A DNA stretch of 27,711 bases from Prorocentrum cordatum (Eukaryota > Sar > Dinophyceae > Prorocentrales > Prorocentraceae). The notes under the pieces are model-generated. The model ran no database searches, was not told where the DNA came from, and saw nothing but the letters and a program-made list of their open reading frames with translations. Shown here piece after piece: positions 1-8,110 of the stretch. The translations under genes were made by a program, and so were the position numbers. How positions within the stretch are numbered: the stretch's first letter is position 1; each line of letters opens with the position of its first letter. The DNA lies in contig CAUYUJ010006335.1 in NCBI GenBank assembly GCA_963575745.1, positions 757,551-785,261 of the forward strand, read 5' to 3'.

Positions 1-96
1 CACCAGATCGCGCCACAGTGGCGCGCTCGCGCCCCGCAGTGGCCCCCATTGGCCCAGCCCATGGGCCATTGAGCCGCGGCGCCGCGGCAGCCCAGG

Positions 97-1611
97 ATGG
101 GTAAGAAGAGGAAGGAGAAGCAGTTTGAGATACCCGAGCAGAACTCGAAGTCGCTGAAATCATTGCTGCCGCCGGACAGCCAGCGCGCTGCCTTGCCAGG
201 GCCAGGCGCCCAGCTTTTGCAGCAGGTCGAGGTGCCCAAGGCGTCAGCCGACGCCGAGTTGGGCAGCCCACGCAGCGCGTCAGTGGCGGCGGGTGCCGCA
301 GCAGGCGCCAGTGAATGCGCCTGTGATGTTGCGGGCGTCGGCCTGGCGGCAGCTGGCGCCAGCGCTGCCGCCGGCGGCTCGCCGCGCGAGGGGCAGACTC
401 AGGCGGCCGCGAGCGAGGGCGCCTGTCCCGGCGGCGGCTCGGGTGACACCAAGGAGCCCAGCGGGGTCTTGCAGGAGCCCGCCAGCAGCCCGCCGCGCGC
501 GAGGATGAGCAGCCCACGCAGCCAGGCGGGCGAGGCAGGCGCAATCCGCTCTGACGACCCAGCGTCAGCAGTGGCGGTGGGCGCCGCAGCAGGCGCGAGC
601 GCAGGCGCTGGTGCTGCAGGCGCCGGCACTGTCGCCGGCGGCATGCCGCGCGAGGAGCAGACTCATGCGGCAGCGAACGTGGGCGCTTGCCCCGCCGTCG
701 GCGGCTCGGGTGACACCCAAGAGCTTAGCGGGGGCTTGCAGAAGCCCGCGATCAATTTGCCGCCTGCGATGGATGCGTCAACCGTCGCCGAGTTGGGCAG
801 CCTACGCAGCCAGGCTGGCCAGGCGGGTGCTACCAGTCCTTGCGACCCCGTGTCAGCAGTTGCGGCGGGCGTCACAGCGTCGGCTTGGCGGCAGGCGGCG
901 TCGGCCGCGAGTGATGGCGCGCATGCTGCAGGCGTCGGCCTGGCGGCAGCTGGCGCCAGCGCTGCCGCCAGCGGCGTGCCGCGCGAGAAGCAGACCCAGG
1001 CGGCAGCGAACGTGGGCGCTTGCCCCGCCGTCGGCGGCTCGGGTGACACCCAAGAGCCCAGCGGGAGCTCGCCGAAGCCCGCGAGCAGTTTGCCGCCTGC
1101 GATGGTGGCGCCAGCCGAAGCGGAGATGGGCAGCCCACATAGCCAGGCTGGCCATGCTGGTGTTATCAGCCCTTGCGACCGAGCGTCAGCCCTTGTGATG
1201 GACAGCGCTGCCGCCAGCGCCAGCGCTGCCGCCGGCGGCGGCATGCCGTGCGAGGGGCAGACTCAGGCGGCTGCGAACGTGGGCGCTTGCCCCGCCGGCG
1301 GTGGTTCGGGTGAGGAGCCCAGCGGGGTCTTGCAGGAGCCCAGCGGTGGCGTGGGCGACACAAAGGAGCCCGGGGGCCTGGCGGCAGCCCAGCAGCAGCC
1401 CAGCCCCGCCGCCGGCGGCATGCCGCGCGATGAGCAGACCCAGGCGGCAGCGAACGTGGCGGCCTCAGCAGGCGGCAGCATCGACATAGACATAGACTTG
1501 CTAGACGTCGACGGCATGGGCGACGACGCGGAGATCCGCAGCATCGATGACAACGACGGCGACCTCGCTTGCATGGGCGGCGTCGCTCCAGCAAAGCAGG
1601 ACGGGGGGGGG
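97..1611 (+). CDS. Ala/Gly-rich repeat protein, 3' end lost in assembly gap
   Basis: I do not recognise this protein. The ATG at 97 opens a frame of about 500 codons that reaches the N gap. Residues 1-35 are basic and lysine-rich (MGKKRKEKQF start), which could act as a nuclear localisation signal. The middle is an Ala/Gly/Ser/Pro-rich array of four to five degenerate repeats of roughly 90-115 aa, each with a motif like PREGQTQAAANVGACP followed by GGSGDTQEPSG. The array ends in a short acidic segment with alternating Ile/Asp then Asp-rich residues (about 1480-1560). Translation after the gap looks unrelated, so the real exon probably ends before or inside the gap. A phase-0 junction after CAG at 1597-1599 would be in register with the methyltransferase exon at 4763, so this may be its first exon; that is inference. 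GC-rich repeats can stay open by chance, which limits confidence. Confidence 0.45.
256..1470 (+). repeat. Degenerate ~280-340 bp coding tandem repeat
   Basis: Four near-complete units and one partial unit. The most conserved block encodes a Pro-Arg-Glu-x-Gln-Thr-Gln-Ala-Ala-Ala-Asn-Val-Gly-Ala-Cys motif and begins near 385, 642, 985, 1247 and 1424. Units keep the reading frame although spacing varies, consistent with unequal crossing-over inside a translated exon. Confidence 0.7.
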
Positions 1612-1711
1612 NNNNNNNNNNNNNNNNNNNNNNNNNNNNNNNNNNNNNNNNNNNNNNNNNNNNNNNNNNNNNNNNNNNNNNNNNNNNNNNNNNNNNNNNN
1701 NNNNNNNNNNN
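1612..1711. other. Assembly gap (100 N)
   Basis: Exactly 100 N, the usual placeholder for a gap of unknown length. It follows a run of G, which suggests the break was caused by a hard-to-sequence G-rich stretch. The reading frame across it is not reliable. Confidence 0.98.
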
Positions 1712-2077
1712 CGGGGCCGCGGACGCGCGCAGTGCGCAAATCCAATTTGTCGCACACACACATTCGAAACGGGTTACGACAAACCGTCTCTGTCGTTCCT
1801 GTACATTTTGCGGCGCCCGAGCGGGCTGCCACGCGGTGGGGCAACCTATGCGCAGTCAGGTGCGCTGCGAGCGCCTGGAAGCGCGCTTGGTGGCGACGCC
1901 CATGCGCCGTAGGGGCGCCGCGCCAGGAGCTCAGGGCAGGCCAAGCCCGATGCCAAGGCTGACTATTGCCCCGTGGGCCACGCGCGGGAGCGACGACGAC
2001 AACTTCCCTACCTCCATACCGCCGACCCCGACTGAGGCATCAGGAGGCAGACTCCCGCAAGGCCGCCTGACTCTTGG
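1712..2077. other. No supported gene; contains left arm of an inverted repeat
   Basis: Short open frames exist in all frames but none shows a recognisable domain. Positions 1923-1937 share a 15-mer (CCAGGAGCTCAGGGC) with the exon-intron boundary near 10462-10476. Positions 1948-1986 are the left arm of a perfect 39-nt inverted repeat. Confidence 0.6.
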
Positions 2078-2297
2078 CGGTCTCGGAAAACGCCCCCGCC
2101 CCATCGATTACATGGGGGTCGGGGCGCCGCGCGTGGACGGCCCCCCCGCGTTCTGGCCGGGAGAGGGGGCCCTGGACAGCTTGCGCGCGGTCTCGGAAAA
2201 CGCCCCCGCCCCGTCGATTTCATGGGGGTCGGGGCGCCGCGCATGGACGGCCCCCCCGCGTTCAGGCCGGGGGAGGGGGCCCAGGACAGCTCCCGCG
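2078..2297 (+). repeat. 110-bp direct tandem duplication
   Basis: Two head-to-tail copies, about 2078-2187 and 2188-2297. Both begin CGGTCTCGGAAAACGCC and share the ATGGGGGTCGGGGCGCCGCG core, with only a few substitutions, so the duplication looks recent. Confidence 0.9.
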
Positions 2298-2314
2298 ATC
2301 GCCGTCAAAGGTAA

Positions 2315-2472
2315 GTTCGATGGTGTGTGTTGTGTGTGTGTGTGGTGTGCGTGTGTGTATGTGTGTGGTGTGTGTGTGTGGTGTGCGTGTGTGTGTGTGT
2401 GTGTGCGTTTGTGTGAGTGTGTGCGTGTTGTGCGTGTGTGCGGTCACACGTGTGCGTGTTGTGTGCGTGTGG

Positions 2473-2520
<48 letters not shown>

Positions 2521-2549
2521 TGTGTGTGCGTGTTGTGCGTGTGTGTGTC
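2315..2549 (+). repeat. Interrupted (TG)n tract
   Basis: About 235 nt of TG/GTG repeat with scattered C interruptions (TGTGCG). It contains inverted-repeat arm B. Alternating purine-pyrimidine DNA of this type can adopt Z-DNA. Confidence 0.95.
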
Positions 2550-2705
2550 GCCTGCAAGCAGCCCGCGGCGCTGGCCTGACCGCTGGGCGCTGCGGGCTGC
2601 CATGGGCGCGGTGGCGGCCGCGTGGCCGATGGGCGATGCGGGCGGCGCAGGGCATCTTATATGAAAGCGGCGGCGGCCCTGGGCTCCGCTGGCCGGAGCC
2701 GCTCA

Positions 2706-2917
2706 CCACGCACATACACAACACGCACGCGCGTGACCGCACGCACGCACACACGCACACCACACACACAACACGCACGCGCGTGACCGCACACACACAC
2801 ACACACACTACACGCACACACACACAACACGCACACACGCACACACGCGCACACACACGCACACACCACACGCACACAACACGCACACGTGTGACCGCAC
2901 ACACGCACAACACGCGC
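2706..2917 (+). repeat. Interrupted (CA)n tract
   Basis: About 210 nt of CA repeat with ACGC interruptions, complementary in composition and partly in exact sequence to the upstream TG tract. The motif CGCGTGACCGCAC recurs near 2729 and 2779, and a related GTGTGACCGCAC lies near 2890. The 2550-2705 spacer is GC-rich and has no supported gene. Confidence 0.95.
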
Positions 2918-3134
2918 GTGGCCCACGGGGCAATAGTCAGCCTTGGCATCGCGGCGCGCGCGCGTTTCTTCGCGCGCAACCGGCTATTATTCATTTTTTT
3001 AATCGCCAAGCCCATCCAGAGACGATAGTTCAGGGCCCTGGAGAGCCCCGAGAGCCTGTGGAGCGCCCCGAGAGCTTGGGGGAACCACGATAGACGCCCT
3101 GACGGCCCCCATGGAGAGCGTGACTCCGACAGCG

Positions 3135-3290
3135 GGGAGGGAGGGGGAGGAGGGAGGAGGAGGAGAAGGAGGAGGAGCCAGGACTTCAGTTGCGCGCAGC
3201 TTTACCGAAAGCACTTTAAGTCCTAAGGAGGAGGAGGGAGGGGGAGGAGGGAGGAGGAGGAGGAGGAGCCAGGACTTTAGTAGTGCGTGT
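3135..3290 (+). repeat. 91-bp tandem repeat with GGA-rich core
   Basis: Two copies of a purine-rich (GGA)n block followed by GAGCCAGGACTT, at 3177 and 3268, a spacing of 91 bp. The second copy is cut off after AGTAGTGCG. Confidence 0.75.
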
Positions 3291-3514
3291 TTAATGCGTT
3301 CGGTTAGAGGACTGTTGCAATAGCGTACGTGAGCCGCTCGGCCGTCGCCGTGGGTTGTTGGAGCGTTGGGCCCTGCGTTGTCGCGCCTGCATTGTAGCCG
3401 GGGGAACGAAAAACATCAGCAACATTTCCCGTTGTCCCTCCGGGCGGGGTCTGGGCCAGTATGTATGGGCTGTATGGGATATGGGGATAGATATGTGTGG
3501 GGGCTTGGCGCATG

Positions 3515-3730
3515 GGTATTGATCCCAGTATGACGTATAGAATATAGGATACAGTATGGCATACAGTATGGTGTATGGTATGGAGAATATATTATGATCC
3601 CAGTATGACGTACAGATAGACGTGCATACGTATAGCGTATAGCATGATGACGTATAGAATTGGCGCAGCGGGTATTGATTCCAGTATGACGTATAGAATA
3701 TAGGATACAGTATGACATATAGAATATAGT
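3515..3730 (+). repeat. AT-richer repeat with core CCAGTATGACGTA
   Basis: The phrase GATYCCAGTATGACGTA occurs near 3521, 3595 and 3677. The first and third copies extend into TAGAATATAGGATACAGTATG. Composition is strikingly AT-richer than the flanks. It is followed (3735-3950) by GGAG/TATGG-rich degenerate repeats. No gene is supported from 3291 to 3956. Confidence 0.7.
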
Positions 3731-3956
3731 ATAGAGTATAGAGGCGGAGGAGAATGGAGCATGTATGGGGGTGGAGGAGTATGGCGTATGCATGGAGGCG
3801 GATGAGTATGGAGTATGTATGGGGTGGGGGCGGAGGAGCATGGAGTACGTGTAGTACGAGGGGGTGGGGGAGGTGTGGCATGGAGGTGCGTTGGGCGGTA
3901 TGGGGTGGGGGCGGAGGAGTTGGGGTCAGAGGATTCGGATTCGTCGTCGTCTTCGT

Positions 3957-4293
3957 CCCTCCTCCCCCCACCCCTCCCCCCCCCCCCACCTCCCCCCCCC
4001 CCCCACCCCACCCCCCCTCCCCCACCCCCCCCCCTCTCCCTCCCCCTCCTCCTCCTCCTCCTCCTCCCCCCCCCTCCCCCCTCCTCCCCCCTCCCTCCTC
4101 CCCTCCTCCTCCTTCTCCCTCCTCCCCCACCCCTCCCTCCCTCCCTCCCCTCCCTCCCTCCTCTCTCCCTCCCCCCCCTCCCTCACTCCCCCCTCCTCCT
4201 CCCTCCTCTCCTCCTCCTCCCCTCCCCCCCTCACTCCTCCTCCCCTCCCTCCTCCCCCCCTCCTCCTCCCTCCCCCATCCCTGCCCCCTCCCT

Positions 4294-4325
<32 letters not shown>

Positions 4326-4712
4326 CTCCTCCCTCCTCCCCTCCTCCTCCCCCCTCCTCCCTCCCCCCCCTCCTCCTCCCCCCCCCCCTCCCTCCGCCTC
4401 CCATCCCTCCCCCTCCCTTCCTCCCTCCCCTCCTCCCTCCCCCTTCCCCCCCTTCCTCCTCCCCCCTCCTCTCCCTCCCCCCTCTCCCTCCCTCCTCCCG
4501 CCCCCCCCACCCTATCCTTCCCCCCCCCCCCCCCCTCCCCCCTCCCTCCCCCCCCCCTCCTCCTCCTCCTCCTACCCCCTCCCTCCCCCTCCCCTCCTTC
4601 CTCTCCCCCCTCCCCCTCCCTCCTCCCTCCTCCCCCCTCCCTCTCTCCTTCGTTCCCCCCTCCCTACTCCCTCCCCCCTCCCCCTCCCTCCCCCCCCCTC
4701 CCTCTTCCCTCC
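3957..4712 (+). repeat. Homopyrimidine (C/T) tract, ~755 nt
   Basis: Almost uninterrupted CCT/CCCTCC sequence with very few purines. It translates as Pro/Ser/Leu on + and Gly/Glu/Arg on -, but these open frames are compositional. The tract ends at two possible 3' splice sites (CTCAG at 4722, CGCCAG at 4762), immediately before clear methyltransferase coding sequence, so it may be the pyrimidine-rich end of an intron. The complementary strand carries many G-runs, and mirror-symmetric stretches could form triplex DNA. Confidence 0.9.
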
Positions 4713-4762
4713 CTCGTCTCAGGCATGGAAGGGGGCGATCCCCCCCCGGCCCCCCCCGCCAG

Positions 4763-6502
4763 GAGCCGAAGCTGCGCAAGCACTTGCAGCTCCTCCACGA
4801 CAGCGCCGGGCCCAAAGCCAGGGAGAGGCTGGGCGTGTCTTTGGGCGCGCTCCGAACGTCTTTGCAGGGAGGACCTCTGCGCATCGGAACGGGCTGCTCC
4901 GGCAGCGAATCGCCAGTGAAAGTAATGTTCGGCATGGTGCAGTTTTGGAACGAGGTCCTCGGCGTGGAGATTCCCATCAAACACGTGCTCTCTGCAGAGA
5001 ACGATACGCGGGTGCAGGATTTCATCAGGGCTCATTTCCAGCCGGAGATCTTGGCCGATGACATTTGCGACCTCCCCTCTGGGATGTGCCGCGACGTTAT
5101 TTCCAACGGCACAGTTGAGGTCCCCAGCGTGCACATATGGATCTTCGGTTCGGAGTGCGACAACTATTCGATGCTTAATCAGTCCACCCGAATGGAATTG
5201 CCCATGCAAGCGAAATCAGGGAAAAGTGGGACAACGGCAGACGGCGGCATGGGCTACGTCAAGAAGTACCGCCCCTGGGTCGTCATCTTAGAAAACGTCC
5301 CCAATATTGATAAGGATCCTGGGAACTTCAGGGATAGCGATTTGACTGGGGTGATCAAAGCTCTGAACAGCATGGGGTACTACACGCACCACAAGGTCTA
5401 CGACCCGATTTCTGCCGGAGTTCCTCAGTCCAGACGCAGAGTCTACCTCGTCGCGTTCCTGTCGTCCCGGAAGGCCGTCGACCAGCTCGCCAAAGATTTT
5501 CAGGCCCCTAACTGGCTCATGGACGTGCAGATGTATTTACAGCGTTGGTCGCACCTCGGGGCGCGGATCCCGATCGAGGATTTCATGCTCCCCAATGATC
5601 ACCCAGAGGTGTTGACCTGGTTAGCGAATCGGCTCGACGACAGGACTCGGGATAAGAAGCGGTACAAGACATTCAAGTACGAGGTAGACCACAAGCAACT
5701 CTTCGACCAGAACTTCGGGGGCCGCATCCCTGTGCCGCCGACGGAGTCGGAGTACGAGCACTTCGGCGTTGCCGCCGGGGTGGTCCATTTGCCCACTCGC
5801 ATGAAAGAGAGCGTATTATTTCATCGGGCACTCGTCGGGGATCAGTCCGCGTGGGACTTGCCGTTCATGCGCGAGAGGGTGGTCGACCTGAACAAGACTC
5901 TGTCGTGGCAAATGGGAGGCGAGGACAATTGGTTTGCCCCGTGCTTGGTGAGCAGCGCGCGCCCATACTTCTTGAAGGCGTTGCGCGATATGACTGGCGT
6001 GGAGGCCATGTGCCTTCAAGGCTGGGAGCCCGACGACATCGTGCAAAGCAGCGCTTGTGGGCGGTTCTCCGACCCCACGCTCCTCTCGATTGGGGGCAAC
6101 GCGATGAGCTGCTTCATCCTCAACATCGTCTCGCTCGCGGCCTTCATGTTCTCCGACTGGGACGTGGCGATGTCGTGCCAGGCTCAGGCGCACTCCGAGC
6201 AGGGCGTCGGCGCAGAGGTCCAGCACGCCGACGATTTGGTCGGCTCGGCAGGGGAGGGTGATCATGATGATGAGGATGAGGAGGAGGAGGAAGAGGCTGG
6301 CAATGCGAATGGGGGTTCACCACTAGAGGGCGGAGCCAACTTGCCCTGGGGATCGATGTTCCAGGATCGGGGTGCAAGAAAGTTGTTTGACGTTTTGGAG
6401 CGTCTTCGAATCTTGGGAGGCCCTGGGGCCGCGGGGAGTCCTCGGGCCCCCATCTCAGGCCATCTCCTCGGGAAGTTGGCGCCCCCCCCTTGGCACCCTT
6501 AG
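4763..6502 (+). CDS. C5-cytosine DNA methyltransferase-like protein (exon, 5' part elsewhere)
   Basis: About 579 codons from a likely AG|GAG acceptor to TAG. Motifs occur in the order of C5-cytosine methyltransferases. SAM-binding motif I is GTGCSG near residues 42-47. A motif IV-like GSECDNYS at 129-136 holds the candidate nucleophile Cys. Motif VI is ENV at 177-179 and motif VIII is QSRRR at 222-226. A long variable region that could be the target-recognition domain follows, then a motif IX/X-like segment (LQGWEP, then GGNAMS near 444). The family normally has Pro-Cys in motif IV; here it is Glu-Cys. The tail after about residue 495 is acidic (Asp/Glu run) and then loses protein character, so the last part before the TAG may be intronic. 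The frame stays open upstream through the pyrimidine tract, but that Pro-rich translation is probably not real. Role inferred: DNA, or possibly RNA, cytosine methylation. Activity is uncertain because of the altered motif IV. Confidence 0.8.
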   Translation, partial: EPKLRKHLQLLHDSAGPKARERLGVSLGALRTSLQGGPLRIGTGCSGSESPVKVMFGMVQFWNEVLGVEIPIKHVLSAENDTRVQDFIRAHFQPEILADDICDLPSGMCRDVISNGTVEVPSVHIWIFGSECDNYSMLNQSTRMELPMQAKSGKSGTTADGGMGYVKKYRPWVVILENVPNIDKDPGNFRDSDLTGVIKALNSMGYYTHHKVYDPISAGVPQSRRRVYLVAFLSSRKAVDQLAKDFQAPNWLMDVQMYLQRWSHLGARIPIEDFMLPNDHPEVLTWLANRLDDRTRDKKRYKTFKYEVDHKQLFDQNFGGRIPVPPTESEYEHFGVAAGVVHLPTRMKESVLFHRALVGDQSAWDLPFMRERVVDLNKTLSWQMGGEDNWFAPCLVSSARPYFLKALRDMTGVEAMCLQGWEPDDIVQSSACGRFSDPTLLSIGGNAMSCFILNIVSLAAFMFSDWDVAMSCQAQAHSEQGVGAEVQHADDLVGSAGEGDHDDEDEEEEEEAGNANGGSPLEGGANLPWGSMFQDRGARKLFDVLERLRILGGPGAAGSPRAPISGHLLGKLAPPPWHP

Positions 6503-6520
6503 ATTGCATGTGCCCGAGAG

Positions 6521-6595
6521 GCGGACGAGGAGGGCAGCTGCCTCGGCCCGGGCAGCACGAGCGACTCCGACGTGATAGCGTTGGACTCTGAGTGA
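6521..6595 (+). CDS. Possible last exon of the methyltransferase gene
   Basis: After an AG|G acceptor (6519-6520), 24 codons read as an acidic Ser/Asp-rich tail ending SDSDVIALDSE, then TGA. The frame and composition look like a true C-terminus, whereas the preceding ~200 nt up to the TAG at 6500-6502 do not. An intron from somewhere near 6250-6310 to 6520 would join the parts. I cannot fix the donor, so this is inference. Confidence 0.35.
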   Translation, partial: ADEEGSCLGPGSTSDSDVIALDSE

Positions 6596-6789
6596 GAGTC
6601 GTTGCCCGGATGCCCCGAGCCATGCCGAGTCTTTAAGGGTTTAAGGCGATGTTCGGCGATGTTGTTTGATTGTGCGATGTTCGATAGACTAGAACAATGC
6701 GCCCCTCATTTCTTGGTTGAGGTTCGTGGGGGAGCAGACGTTTGCTTAGTCAGAGGTCGAAATCGAGGATTGGGGAGGGACGGGGTAAA

Positions 6790-6828
<39 letters not shown>

Positions 6829-8110
6829 CACGGTAAACGAGACTGGGGTGGCCGCAGTTGTGGCGGCCCAAGCTCCGAGTTGCTAAGAGACCGAGATCCG
6901 AGCTATGGTCGTCACGGTGGGCGAGTGGGAGTTGATCCAAGATGTGCCGGATGTGGCCCCGGATGCGACGTCGGAGTTTAATGTCGGCGAATACTCATGG
7001 GGTCGCTTGGTGCGCGGCGCTTTCCACCTCGCGTTCCGCAGGCGTTCTTGGGCGCATGCCGGTCGGCCGAGGGGGGCTAGAGGCCCGAAGTCCCCGAAGC
7101 TTTCCCGTTGTCCAGTTTTCCAAGCTGCGTCCAGCCGCGGCGAAGAGGGGCGCCTGAAGGGGCCCCCCACCCCCCTTCCCCCGAGGTCAGCACTTGAGGG
7201 AGCTCAAGAAGTTGGGCTTGGCGTCAGGCCCGCTGGGGCCTTGGTGGAGCCGGGAGGGCAGCAGCCTGCAGCGCATCAAGGCCCGCTCCTCGCCCTCCGC
7301 CCATCCCATCTTGCTCTGGCGGCGGGGGGATGGGTCGGGCGTCGGGGAGGGGGCCTTGATGCCTTCGGGCTTCTGAGGACCAGGGGCGCGCATCATGATG
7401 CGCGGCGTGTTGAGAGATGCGCAGGCGATCTGAGGGTGGTGCCCGAATTAAGAATTAGGCGATGCGGCAGCATGCATGCGGCATGCGGCATGAGTCATTG
7501 AGAGGTGGCGGTTTCAGCTGTGGCGACAGGCGGCGCGCAACCGCAATCAAAGGGGGCTCGGAGGAGTTGGGAGCAGTGGAGTGCAGGGGGCTAAGTAAGG
7601 AGTAAGGGGCAAGGTGATGAGCAGTAGGAGGCGTCGAGTAGTTGAGGTCTGGGCCTCGGAAGGCTCGCGGCGAGCCAGCCAGCCCGCTTGGGCGCGCTGT
7701 TTGAGCCCCCCCCCGCGCTTGTAGTTCTCCATGCTTTTGTCGGCCTCCATGTCGTCGTTATCCTTCTCCCCCCTTCCCCTCGAGAGCCCAGGAGGCCCCG
7801 ATCCTGGGCTGCTCATGTGCTCATGTGCGGTCGAACCCTTTATCGGGGATATCTGGGGGCCACCATCGGCTGGTCGTCATGATGTCATGATTGCGTCGCT
7901 CCTGGAGTCCTGGATTGTTGGGCCCCTCGTCTTGTCTCCCCTGCGGCACTGCCCTGACGGTATCCTCGGGGCCCTCTCGAGACTGCCCCCCTCTTCTTGG
8001 TCGAGGCTGTCACGCTCGAGAGGCTCGGGCCTCGGGGGCGTCGGGCATCGCGCATCGCCCAGCCAGCGGCGCTTTGCAACCACCGCCGTGGGCGGCCCGG
8101 ACGGGCCGCC
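6596..8110. other. Intergenic region with short repeats, no convincing gene
   Basis: It contains a (CGT)n run at about 6789-6828, a C-rich patch at 7161-7182, and GCATGC-rich short repeats near 7468-7492. An open frame starts at an ATG at 6905, but beyond about 50 codons it is Gly/Arg/Pro-rich with no domain. The promoter of the downstream gene should lie toward the right end, but I see no firm element. Confidence 0.5.

Larger units (their letters stand above)
1948..2951. repeat. Nested inverted repeat (foldback structure)
   Basis: Arm A (1948-1986) is a perfect 39-nt reverse complement of A' (2913-2951) and is not simple sequence. Arm B (2423-2488, TG-rich with a GGTCACACGTG core) is a perfect 66-nt reverse complement of B' (2850-2915). 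On the right B' and A' abut, making a ~100-nt arm. On the left A and B are separated by ~436 nt that include the 110-bp duplication. This suggests a foldback element whose left arm was later interrupted, or whose right arm was deleted. Confidence 0.85.

Noticed and set aside
2262-3015. Thr/His-rich and Cys/Val-rich frames in the TG and CA tracts
   Set aside because: Dinucleotide repeats translated in different frames.
3754-4919. Pro/Ser-rich and Gly/Glu/Arg-rich frames across the pyrimidine tract
   Set aside because: Open in all frames because C/T-only DNA cannot encode stops on + and rarely does on -. No sequence beyond composition supports coding.
6905-7501. Open frame starting with a plausible ATG
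   Set aside because: Only the first ~50 codons look protein-like; the rest is Gly/Arg/Pro-rich, with no domain and no visible splice partner.
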